52,965 nucleotides of DNA from JBMOLK01 sp049325575. GTDB lineage: Bacteria; Bacillota; Clostridia; Acetivibrionales; Acetivibrionaceae. Below are positions 1 to 7,311 of the stretch, in pieces. Position numbers and translations under genes: made by a program. Where the stretch lies: assembly GCA_049325575.1 (NCBI GenBank), contig JBMOLK010000231.1:1-52965 (forward strand), given 5' to 3'. Every line of letters starts with the position of its first letter. The first letter of the stretch is position 1. The notes beneath the pieces were generated by a model, which saw nothing but the letters and a program-made list of their open reading frames with translations, was not told the origin of the DNA and did not search any database.

Positions 1-924
1 TAGAGCCAAAGCCGCCACTATCGTTTTACCGGACCCTACATCCCCCTGTACAAGTCTATTCATTACCTTATGACTTTCCATATCCTTTTCTATTTCTGCC
101 AATACTTTATCTTGAGCACTTGTAAGCTTAAATCCTATATTTTCAATAAATACTCTCATTTCTTCTTTATTAGGTCTAAATTCTATCCCCTTCTTATCTT
201 CCCCTAAAGCATGCTTTATGCTTAAAAGCCCAAGCTGAAGTAGGAAAAGCTCCTCAAACACCAGCGTGTAACGGGCATTCCTGAAGTCTTCATCGCTTTT
301 GGGAAAGTGGATATTGTGGATTGCATGATTAGTATCACAAAGGTGATACTCTTTTCTTATCCAACCCGGAAGCATATCCTGAAGATTCCCTGCAACAAGT
401 TCCAGCGCACTTCCTATTACAGACCTTATCAAGTTCTGTGTCAGATTAGCTGTAGAGTGATAGACAGGTACAATTCTCATGGTATTTTTCATTTCTTTGC
501 CTTCAACTTTTTCATAAACCGGGCTTTGAACTTCAAAATTTCTGGCCTTCCTTGTAATCTTCCCATAAAAGACAAATCTTTCTCCAACGTTAAACACCTT
601 TTTTATGAACTGCTGGTTATACCATGTTGCAATTATAGAGCCCGTCTCATCTTTTATATACACCTGATAAATGGTAAGTCCTTTTCTTATTCTTCTTTCA
701 GACACCTTGGACATTATTAAACCTTCAAAAGTACAAAGCTGGCCGTCTTCAAGTTCAGCTATCTTTTTTAAATTGCTTCTGTCTTCATAATCTCTAGGAA
801 AATAGGTTATAAGATCCTCAACGCTAAAGATGCCCAACCTTTGAAAAAGTTTGGCTCTGGTATCCCCTACTCCCTTTAAGGACGTTATGGACTTTTTTAG
901 TATATCTGCTATATCCTTATTCAT
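1..924 (-). CDS. recG: ATP-dependent DNA helicase RecG, N-terminal part (runs off the window)
   Basis: RecG remodels stalled replication forks and Holliday junctions. From the ATG at 924 the minus strand stays open for 308 codons to the window edge. The start reads MNKDIADILKKSITSLKGVG, followed by a RecG-typical 'LGIFSVEDLITYFPRDYEDRS'-like wedge-domain region, and the last visible residues hold helicase motif I (GDVGSGKT). The remaining helicase domain lies outside the window. The gene is divergent from rpmB with about 240 bp between them. In Bacillus recG lies downstream of the spoVM-rpmB block, so the neighbourhood is familiar although the orientation here differs. Partial only because of the window boundary; no sign of a frameshift in what is visible. 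Confidence 0.95.
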   Translation of the reverse strand, partial: MNKDIADILKKSITSLKGVGDTRAKLFQRLGIFSVEDLITYFPRDYEDRSNLKKIAELEDGQLCTFEGLIMSKVSERRIRKGLTIYQVYIKDETGSIIATWYNQQFIKKVFNVGERFVFYGKITRKARNFEVQSPVYEKVEGKEMKNTMRIVPVYHSTANLTQNLIRSVIGSALELVAGNLQDMLPGWIRKEYHLCDTNHAIHNIHFPKSDEDFRNARYTLVFEELFLLQLGLLSIKHALGEDKKGIEFRPNKEEMRVFIENIGFKLTSAQDKVLAEIEKDMESHKVMNRLVQGDVGSGKTIVAALAL

Positions 925-1087
925 AGTTTTGTACGTATCCTCTATAATTATTTTTTGGAGCATCCACACTAACCTAAAGCTTGTTATATTATAAATTCAC
1001 TATAATAATTTTAATATATTAAATCCTTTTTTGCCATAGATGTAAAAAAAACTTGCGAAAAAACCAATTTGTGTGTTAAAATAAGTA

Positions 1088-1116
1088 TTGTTTTGATTTT
1101 AGTAAGTTAATACTAT
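1088..1116 (+). promoter_or_regulatory. Predicted sigma-A promoter of rpmB
   Basis: TTGTTT (1088-1093) and TACTAT (1111-1116) are separated by exactly 17 bp and lie about 45 bp upstream of the rpmB start. Judged by eye against the TTGACA/TATAAT consensus. Confidence 0.5.
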
Positions 1117-1161
1117 AGGTTAGTTAATATTTCTCCAGCTTCAAAGGAGGTGTAATTATAG

Positions 1162-1350
1162 ATGGCAAAGTGTGATGTATGCAGCAAAGATATGCTTTTT
1201 GGTCTTAGGGTTAGTCACTCTAACAGGAAAACTAACAGGTCTTGGAAACCGAACGTAAGAAAAGTTAGAATTATAGAAAACGGTACTCCGAAGTCAGTAA
1301 ATATCTGTACAAGATGCTTGCGTTCAAACAAGGTTACGAGAGCAGTGTAA
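1162..1350 (+). CDS. rpmB: 50S ribosomal protein L28
   Basis: Component bL28 of the large ribosomal subunit. The 62-residue product begins MAKCDVCSKDMLFGLRVSHS and ends with CTRCLRSNKVTRAV, which is the family pattern including two CxxC pairs (CDVC and CTRC) that can bind zinc. Length is normal for bL28. The start is fixed by a strong ribosome binding site, AAAGGAGGTG at 1143-1152, about 10 bases upstream of the ATG. It is monocistronic here: a promoter lies upstream and a hairpin terminator directly follows. It faces the spoVM-like micro-gene, a neighbour of rpmB in Bacillus too. Confidence 0.97.
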   Translation: MAKCDVCSKDMLFGLRVSHSNRKTNRSWKPNVRKVRIIENGTPKSVNICTRCLRSNKVTRAV

Positions 1351-1377
1351 TATTTATGATTATTTTCTTGGTTTTAT

Positions 1378-1419
1378 AAAAAAAGTGTACCACTTGATCC
1401 TAAGTGATACGCTTTTTTT
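1378..1419. terminator. Bidirectional rho-independent terminator between rpmB and spoVM
   Basis: Stem arms 1385-1395 and 1402-1412 pair over 11 positions (one mismatch, one G-U) around a 6-base loop. An A-tract (1378-1384) and a T-tract (1413-1419) flank it, so it can terminate rpmB on plus and spoVM on minus. Confidence 0.8.
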
Positions 1420-1445
1420 ATGTTACAGCATTATTGGTAAGTAGG

Positions 1446-1517
1446 TTAATCCATTCTAAGTACCTTTCGAATAATGTTTCCAAAAAACTTTGGCATTTTT
1501 ACCACTAATATTTTCAT
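1446..1517 (-). CDS. spoVM: Stage V sporulation protein M-like micro-protein
   Basis: The 23-residue product MKILVVKMPKFFGNIIRKVLRMD matches the SpoVM pattern: an 'MK...K.PKF..(I)(V/I)R..L' amphipathic helix ending in basic residues (B. subtilis SpoVM is 26 residues). SpoVM recognises the positively curved forespore membrane, anchors SpoIVA and is needed for cortex and coat assembly. A good ribosome binding site (GAGAGGAGTG) ends 6 bases before the ATG. The position next to rpmB matches Bacillus, where spoVM directly precedes rpmB, and supports the call. It shares the bidirectional terminator with rpmB. Identification is by motif and synteny; too short for strong statistics. Confidence 0.85.
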   Translation of the reverse strand: MKILVVKMPKFFGNIIRKVLRMD

Positions 1518-1589
1518 AAAGAACACTCCTCTCTGGTAAAAAAGCTCCCCAATACATAATATATTCAAAATATAATCTTTGTGTGAATA

Positions 1590-1608
1590 TTTACATTTCG
1601 TTATCTCT
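1590..1608. repeat. Fragment resembling one terminus of the 99-bp MITE-like element
   Basis: 18 of 19 bases agree with the inverted left terminus of the element at 10517-10615 (core CGTTATCTCT). No second terminus is seen. It lies 11 bp from the tandem 105-bp repeat. Could be chance, but the match is long for chance. Confidence 0.45.
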
Positions 1609-1619
1609 AAAGATTAACT

Positions 1620-1724
1620 AGTGCTTTTTAACATTACATATTTCTAGTCTTTTATATTGTTAAAAATGCACTTCCTATGTTTGTGCCTCGCATGCTCTAG
1701 TAAAGAATTACGTTACGAGGCACC
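1620..1724. repeat. 105-bp two-hairpin repeat, copy A
   Basis: First of two tandem copies with a period of exactly 105 bp; a third diverged copy lies at 37378-37481. The unit holds two inverted repeats: GTGC-TTTTTAACA with TGTTAAAAA-TGCAC (1621-1633 with 1658-1671), and GTGCCTCG with CGAGGCAC (1683-1690 with 1716-1723). It differs from copy B at about three bases. The tandem array is bounded by ACTAGTGC (1617) and GCACTAGT (to 1832). Confidence 0.9.
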
Positions 1725-1829
1725 AGTGCTTTTTAACATTACATATTTCTAGTCTTTTATATTGTTAAAAATGCACTTCCTATGCTTGTGCCTCGCATGC
1801 TCTAGAAAAGAATTACGTTACGAGGCACT
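1725..1829. repeat. 105-bp two-hairpin repeat, copy B (overlaps the 3' end of the GlsB-like gene)
   Basis: Second tandem copy, about 97% identical to copy A by eye. Its right-hand CGAGGCAC arm and the bases next to it encode, on the minus strand, the last residues and the TAA of the GlsB-like gene (1818-1826). Confidence 0.9.
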
Positions 1830-2084
1830 AGTTTGTCTTACAACACCGCTAAAAATCCCTAAAATAAATGCAGCAGCTAAGGAGCCCAAAATTGCAGGTA
1901 CTATTGCCAGATTCCATATTCTAGGACCGAAAGTGAAATAAGGCATGTATGCCCCTATCCACGCCCCAACCAATGCAGCAAGAGAGGCTCCCCAGGCTTC
2001 TCCAGGCATACTTCCTTTTGAAACCAGGTTTGCAAGCCACCCAGTAATAGTTGCAACTATAAGGGTAATAATAAAGCCGCCCAT
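1818..2084 (-). CDS. GlsB/YeaQ/YmgE-family small membrane protein
   Basis: A small integral membrane protein of a family linked to envelope stress; biochemical role unknown. The 88 residues form three hydrophobic stretches, with the family features GWLANLVSKGSMPG near residue 15, GA.IGAY near 40 and a distal 'AIVPAILGSLAAAFIL' helix. The start at 2084 is chosen over an upstream ATG at 2153 because AAAGGAGGAAAT lies 6 bases before it and the protein then begins with a membrane segment (MGGFIITLIV). The final residues (SAS) and stop are encoded inside repeat copy B, so the C-terminus may have been remade by the repeat's arrival. Confidence 0.85.
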   Translation of the reverse strand: MGGFIITLIVATITGWLANLVSKGSMPGEAWGASLAALVGAWIGAYMPYFTFGPRIWNLAIVPAILGSLAAAFILGIFSGVVRQTSAS

Positions 2085-2266
2085 AAATATTTCCTCCTTT
2101 ATATAATCAGTTATTTTATAAGGTTTGATAATCCATAAAAATATTATTTCCATAAAAATGTTTTATTTGCTTTTCCAATGAATAAAATTATATAGAAAAA
2201 AGTTTTAGCAATCAGGCAAAAGTAATATGTCTTTTTACCAAAAGTTATAAAAATCCTGAGGGGGTT

Positions 2267-2965
2267 ATGGAATTGTACATTGTTTACATTCAGAATTATA
2301 AAAAAAGGCTTTTATATCTTTCTATCATTATTATGCTTTGGATAATAATGTTCTTTATTGCTTCTTTCCTTTTTGGCAATAGTCTTGCAATGAATCTGAC
2401 CATTGATAATTATTTATCCTTCTCCTATCCTATGAAATATGATGTTGATAATATTTATATAAACGAAACTCTAGAGAATACTTCCATACAGGCAAGCCAT
2501 TCTTTAAAGAAGTCAATAACACAGAAATTTTCGACTTATAAATCCATAAAAGGCCAGTTCGGTTTTAGCTACCCCTCGGCTTTTGATTTAAACGAACAGG
2601 AATTCGAAGGTACCGAAATTCTCTACCATGTAGGCCTTAAGGATAAATCCCGGCCTGTTCAAGGATTCGTACAGGTTTGGAATTTACCTTATGATTTGGA
2701 TGAATTTCTTCAAAAATCCAAATCCATGTCTGACCTAAAATTTAAGTACTTTAAATCAAAAGCTATCACTGTAAACAATATTCCTGGCTTTTACTGGGAT
2801 TATAGTATCTCAACTCATGAGGGGAAAAGCTTTAAAGGGTCAGAAGTGTTTTTAAAAAAGGATGAAAAGATGTACAGGATAAGCTATTTTGTACCTGAAG
2901 ATCTATGGAATAAGAGTGAATCAGAGGTTTTCTGGAACATTGTAGGTTCATTTAAAACCTATTAA
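2267..2965 (+). CDS. Membrane-anchored extracytoplasmic protein, function unknown
   Basis: I do not recognise the family. The 232 residues start with a short basic segment and one transmembrane helix (about residues 17-38), then an outward domain of about 190 residues. Two 'FSYP' motifs occur (near 51 and 98); the second opens a fold that resembles PsbP-like or secreted lipoprotein domains (FGFSYPSAFDL..., later VNNIPGFYWDYSI and a closing FWNIVGSFKTY). This is loose resemblance only. The ATG at 2267 follows GAGGGGGTT. It is alone on the plus strand and convergent with the diguanylate cyclase, with a long hairpin in between. Confidence 0.75.
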   Translation: MELYIVYIQNYKKRLLYLSIIIMLWIIMFFIASFLFGNSLAMNLTIDNYLSFSYPMKYDVDNIYINETLENTSIQASHSLKKSITQKFSTYKSIKGQFGFSYPSAFDLNEQEFEGTEILYHVGLKDKSRPVQGFVQVWNLPYDLDEFLQKSKSMSDLKFKYFKSKAITVNNIPGFYWDYSISTHEGKSFKGSEVFLKKDEKMYRISYFVPEDLWNKSESEVFWNIVGSFKTY

Positions 2966-2992
2966 TTTAAAATATAAAATAAATCCTTCTTT

Positions 2993-3043
2993 AAGTTTTA
3001 AAGGGTATTATAAGTTTTAGCGAAATAACACCCTTTAAAACTT
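2993..3043. terminator. Hairpin between convergent genes
   Basis: A perfect 14-bp inverted repeat (2993-3006 with 3030-3043) with a 23-base loop lies between two convergent stop codons (2965 and 3051). There is no long T-tract, so termination is inferred from position. Confidence 0.55.
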
Positions 3044-3050
3044 CGGCAAT

Positions 3051-4748
3051 TTATTTGGAAATCTCCGTACCCTTTGGGATCCTTATACAGTTTCTGCCAC
3101 ACTCCTTAGCTTCATAAAGTGCATTATCAGCAGTTCTTAATAGGTCCCCTTCAGAACTTACATATTCCGGATAGGATGACAACCCAAAGCTCACAGTCAC
3201 CGAAGCTGTCACCAGTTCATCCTTTATTGAGGTCCTGGCCAGTTTCTCTCTTAAATGCTCTACCTTCTCAAATGCTTCCTTAATACCAGTTCTTGGAAGT
3301 AAAATGACAAACTCTTCTCCTCCAAACCTTGCCAAAATATCTCCGCTTCTTAAAGAGTTCTTTATAAGCTCTGCAATATGCTTTAATACCTTGTCTCCAA
3401 ACAAGTGTCCAAACGTATCGTTAAACTGCTTGAAGTGGTCTATATCAAATATAGCAAGGGATAAATCATACTTCTCTTTTTCGGCATTCTCAAATTCCTG
3501 TTTGAGTCTTTCCTGGAAATACAGTCTATTGTACACTCCTGTGAGACTATCAATGGTTGCAAGCTCATGCATCTTTTCGTATAACTCAACGTTTTCCATT
3601 GCGATTCCAACCTGCTGGCCTATTATGTTTAGAAGTCTCAAATTATCATCGTCAAAGGCGTTGAAGTATTTGTGTTCAATTAATACAAGACCGAACTTTT
3701 TTGTTTTTGTGATAAGAGGTATACAGATTAACGAATTCACATCCCTTTCCTCAGTAAAAGGGTATTCATTCACATCAACAAAGTTTTCTAATATCGGCTC
3801 TCCGCTATTTAGTGCTTCCATAAGCATTTGACAGTTGATATTGTCATTTAGTGAAATAAGCTCATTTCGGCTTGTAATATTGGTCGTATGGACCTTTAAC
3901 CTGCCCCTTTTTTCGTCAAAAAGTATTATAGAAGAGCTGCTTACACCCATAACTCCGATAATAATGTCATTAACATGCTTTAACAATTCTTTTATATCAA
4001 GTATTGAACTAATAGCCTGGGTAATCTGCTGAACGGTAAACAACTCTGCAAGACTTTCTCTTAACTTCTTGTTTGCATCTTCTATCTTTGAATTGGTATC
4101 CTTTAACTTCTCATTCTGTGTCTTAATCTCTTCCTGCGCAACAGCCAACTGGTCATACCTGTCTGCAATTTCCTCAAACAGCTTTTTATTCTGCTGCTCA
4201 TTTTCACAATTATCCCTGTATATTTTACCGCACATTAGAGCATACAGGAATAAAACTATATAAAGCAGCACTATTTGAAAATATCTTTCAGATATTAGTA
4301 CCTTGCCTGAAAGCCTGTTATTAATGCAATATAAATCGTATGAAATCTTAACAAGTAAATTTGAGACAAATGCATACGCAACAAAAGCAAAGGCTGGTTT
4401 TATTCCTACATAAAGACATGTAACAAGTACGGGAAAAGTAAGTATAATATACGTCCATTCACCTGTACCTAAGCAAATCACAGCAAAGGAGACAAGTACA
4501 GGCTCCAATAATCTAAAACCAATATAATATTTCTTATTGGAGAACAAATCTTTTCTAACTGTCTTTAGCTTAATGAAATTTAGCAAGGTTACTGCCAGAA
4601 GGAAGCTAAGCTTGAGAATCACGGTCAAATCCAAACCCTTACCGGTCTGTTTTATAAAATCCTCAACTATAATATGAGCAGCAAAGATAAGGATAAAAAT
4701 CCATGTGAAATTAATATACATTAGCTCATATTTACTGATTTTTTTCAC
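3051..4748 (-). CDS. Membrane-bound diguanylate cyclase (MASE-like region, coiled coil, GAF, GGDEF)
   Basis: Predicted to make cyclic di-GMP from two GTP. The N-terminal 175 residues hold about six membrane helices, followed by a coiled coil (about 185-235), a GAF sensor domain (about 240-390) and a GGDEF domain (about 395-560). The active site is intact, RFGGEEF with GGEEF at 476-480, and an inhibitory I-site RSGD (467-470) sits five residues before it, so product inhibition is likely. 565 residues is typical. The start is GTG at 4748, preceded by AAGGAAGTG. It is followed by the orphan anchored protein in opposite orientation, and endonuclease III lies 124 bp upstream on the same strand. 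Confidence 0.93.
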   Translation of the reverse strand: MKKISKYELMYINFTWIFILIFAAHIIVEDFIKQTGKGLDLTVILKLSFLLAVTLLNFIKLKTVRKDLFSNKKYYIGFRLLEPVLVSFAVICLGTGEWTYIILTFPVLVTCLYVGIKPAFAFVAYAFVSNLLVKISYDLYCINNRLSGKVLISERYFQIVLLYIVLFLYALMCGKIYRDNCENEQQNKKLFEEIADRYDQLAVAQEEIKTQNEKLKDTNSKIEDANKKLRESLAELFTVQQITQAISSILDIKELLKHVNDIIIGVMGVSSSSIILFDEKRGRLKVHTTNITSRNELISLNDNINCQMLMEALNSGEPILENFVDVNEYPFTEERDVNSLICIPLITKTKKFGLVLIEHKYFNAFDDDNLRLLNIIGQQVGIAMENVELYEKMHELATIDSLTGVYNRLYFQERLKQEFENAEKEKYDLSLAIFDIDHFKQFNDTFGHLFGDKVLKHIAELIKNSLRSGDILARFGGEEFVILLPRTGIKEAFEKVEHLREKLARTSIKDELVTASVTVSFGLSSYPEYVSSEGDLLRTADNALYEAKECGRNCIRIPKGTEISK

Positions 4749-4872
4749 AAATACACTTCCTTTTTGAAAAGAAATAATAATTCTAGAAATTATATTATCT
4801 TATCAAACAAGCTTCCTCCCGAAAAATTTTAAAATACACATTCTGCTTATAGCATCTATAAACTAACCCTTC

Positions 4873-5508
4873 TTATGTTGCATTATTTCCGTAGTCACAG
4901 AAGTTTACGATGCTGCACTCCTTGCATCCGGGTTTTCTTGCAGTACATACAGCCCTTCCGTGATACACCAGTTGATGGCAAAACTTTGACCAGCTTTCTT
5001 TTGGTACAACCTTCATCAAATCAAATTCTATCTTTTTAGGATCACTATTATCGGAAAGCCCTATTCTATTACTTAGCCTTTTTGCATGGGTATCAACCAC
5101 AATACCGGGAATACCGAATACATCCCCTAAAACCAGGTTTGCAGTCTTCCTGCCAACACCGGGCAAGGCTAGCAAATCATCCATATTATCCGGCACCAGC
5201 CCGTTATACTTATCTATGATAATCTTACAGGTCTCTTTGATGTTTCTGGCCTTGTTATGGTAAAAGCCTGTAGGCTTAACGTCCTGTTCCAATTCACTCA
5301 AGTCGGCATTAGCAAAATCATATACGTTTTTATACTTTTGAAATAGCGTTTTTGTGACAATGTTTACCCTGGCATCGGTACATTGTGCAGCCAACTGGGT
5401 AGATATGAGCAGCTGAAGAGGGTCTTTGTAATCTAATGTACACTCTGCATCTTTATAAACTTCATCAAATTTTTTTATTATTTCTTCGACTCTTTCCTTA
5501 TTGTTCAT
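4873..5508 (-). CDS. nth: Endonuclease III (DNA glycosylase/AP lyase)
   Basis: Excises oxidised pyrimidines and cleaves the resulting abasic site in base excision repair. The helix-hairpin-helix motif LPGVGRKTA carries the catalytic lysine (K121) and VDTH the catalytic aspartate (D139), one residue off the E. coli K120/D138. The C-terminal 4Fe-4S ligands follow the family spacing C-x6-C-x2-C-x5-C (CTARKPGCKECSIVNFC). 211 residues is full length. The ATG at 5508 follows GAGAGGAT. The neighbours on the same strand (glgA upstream, diguanylate cyclase downstream) are functionally unrelated. Confidence 0.97.
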   Translation of the reverse strand: MNNKERVEEIIKKFDEVYKDAECTLDYKDPLQLLISTQLAAQCTDARVNIVTKTLFQKYKNVYDFANADLSELEQDVKPTGFYHNKARNIKETCKIIIDKYNGLVPDNMDDLLALPGVGRKTANLVLGDVFGIPGIVVDTHAKRLSNRIGLSDNSDPKKIEFDLMKVVPKESWSKFCHQLVYHGRAVCTARKPGCKECSIVNFCDYGNNAT

Positions 5509-5591
5509 TTATCCTCTCTCCAATATTATAACAAATAACCATGGCAGTTGAATATATATTATATGAAAAAAGTTCCGCGCCTAAGAATACT

Positions 5592-5619
5592 AAAAAAGTC
5601 CAGATAAACCGGACTCTTT
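5592..5619 (-). terminator. Rho-independent terminator of glgA
   Basis: On the minus strand AGTCC (5611-5615) pairs with GGACT (5597-5601) around a 9-base loop, followed by a run of six T (5592-5597). It lies about 35 bp past the glgA stop. Confidence 0.7.
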
Positions 5620-5652
5620 AGCACCCTTGCAGATCACGTTGACAAGAAGCTG

Positions 5653-7119
5653 CTATTTCTTCTTTTTGACCAGCTTCTTATAGAGTTCTGAGTACTTTTC
5701 TGCAGACTTATCCCATGAGAAGTCTATACTCATGGCTCTCTTAACCAGCTCTTCCCACTCTTTAGGTTTCTGGCTATAGAACTTAAGAGCCCTATTAATT
5801 GTCTTAATCATATCCTTGGATGAAAAATCTTTATATGAAAATCCGTTTCCATTCTTCTTATCTTCATCAATATCAATAACCGTCTCGGCCAGACCACCTG
5901 TTGCCCTTACTATAGGAATTGTACCATATCTTAGGCTAAACAGCTGTCCTAATCCGCAAGGCTCAAAGCGTGACGGCATAAGGAACAAATCACTTCCTGC
6001 ATAAATTCTTTGTGCCAGCGGAGCATTAAACCCTATATATACAGCTATTTTATCGGGATACTTTTCTGAAAGCTTTTTAAAGCCAGTCTCATAATACTCA
6101 TCACCGGCACCCAACAAGACAAACTGCATATCGTTTTTCACCATTTCATCAATTTCATCCATTATAAGGTTTAAGCCCTTCTGCCCTGTCAGTCTTGATA
6201 TCAATCCAATTACAGGTACATCTTTCTTAGGAAGCCCCATTTCTTCCTGCAGGGCGTATTTATTTTCCTTCTTCAGCCTGAAGGTTTCAACATTATAGTT
6301 CTTATGAATCCTTGGATCAGTTTCCGGATTAAACACATCGTAGTCAATACCGTTTACTATCCCGTAAAGCTCCTTTGAACGTTCTTTCAGTAAACCTTCC
6401 AGCTTTTCTCCATACTGAACGGTCTGAATTTCTTTTGCGTATGTTTCACTAACTGTATTAATAATATCTGTATAAACCAATCCTGCTTTCATAAAGCTGA
6501 ACATATTGTAAAACTCAACTTTTTCCGGAATAAATATTTCATCTGTAACCCCAAAAAGCCCTAAAACATCTTTAGAGAAATTACCCTGATATTCAAGGTT
6601 GTGAATTGTAAATATGGTTTTAATGTCCCTATAAAACGGATACCCTTTATATTTTTCATTTAAAAGCATACAAACAGGACCCGTATGCCAGTCATTGCAA
6701 TGAATAATATCGGGCTTGAAGTCTATTTTAGGGAGCATATCAAGAACTGCCCTGCAAAAGAATGCAAACCTGTCTGCATCATCAAAATAACAGTAAATAC
6801 CTTCTCTATTAAAATAATGATAGTTATCTATAAAATAGACAGGCACATTCCTATCCCTATTATCATGTTTATAATCTATTTGGCCTTCTCTGACTATGCA
6901 GGTTGCCTGTCTGTAACCAATTTCAATGGGAAAATCCGTGACATACTTCATGTCTGTTTTAACCTGCTGGTACTTAGGCATAGCAATCCTAACATCATAT
7001 CCCATGGAAATCAGTGATTTAGGCAGTGATCCTGCCACATCTGCCAGTCCTCCTGTTTTTGCGAATGGAGCTACTTCTACGGAAACAAATAACACCTTCA
7101 CGTTATCATTCTCTCTCAT
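5653..7119 (-). CDS. glgA: Glycogen synthase (ADP-glucose, GT5)
   Basis: Transfers glucose from ADP-glucose to the non-reducing end of alpha-1,4-glucan. From the chosen start the protein has 488 residues, normal for bacterial GlgA. The N-terminal KTGGLAD motif (residues 21-27) binds ADP-glucose, and the C-terminal lobe has the retaining-GT signature in SRFEPCGLGQL followed by TGGLAETV. The ATG at 7119 (MRENDNVKVLF) is preferred to an in-frame ATG at 7170 because GGAGG lies 6 bases before it. No other glycogen genes are nearby; a GT4 enzyme with a similar N-terminus lies at 34066-35295. It has its own downstream terminator and looks monocistronic. Confidence 0.96.
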   Translation of the reverse strand: MRENDNVKVLFVSVEVAPFAKTGGLADVAGSLPKSLISMGYDVRIAMPKYQQVKTDMKYVTDFPIEIGYRQATCIVREGQIDYKHDNRDRNVPVYFIDNYHYFNREGIYCYFDDADRFAFFCRAVLDMLPKIDFKPDIIHCNDWHTGPVCMLLNEKYKGYPFYRDIKTIFTIHNLEYQGNFSKDVLGLFGVTDEIFIPEKVEFYNMFSFMKAGLVYTDIINTVSETYAKEIQTVQYGEKLEGLLKERSKELYGIVNGIDYDVFNPETDPRIHKNYNVETFRLKKENKYALQEEMGLPKKDVPVIGLISRLTGQKGLNLIMDEIDEMVKNDMQFVLLGAGDEYYETGFKKLSEKYPDKIAVYIGFNAPLAQRIYAGSDLFLMPSRFEPCGLGQLFSLRYGTIPIVRATGGLAETVIDIDEDKKNGNGFSYKDFSSKDMIKTINRALKFYSQKPKEWEELVKRAMSIDFSWDKSAEKYSELYKKLVKKKK

Positions 7120-7311
7120 TCTATACCTCCATCTTGTCTTTATTTTGGTCAGATGAAAATAAATTAACACAACAGAAATTTATTTTCAATAGTTTTATAT
7201 GGATAATACTAAACTAATGTGTATTAATACCCATATTATGCATATGTAAAACCTGCGTTTACAAATTTATAGTTTTTGGCTTATACTTTAAATTGATTTG
7301 TGCAACAATTA

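Noticed and set aside
307..720. 137-residue plus-strand frame
   Set aside because: It lies antisense inside recG, has no ribosome binding site and no recognisable domain.
1620..1829. CRISPR-like array
   Set aside because: Only two 105-bp units directly adjacent without spacers, and no cas genes; it is a tandem repeat.
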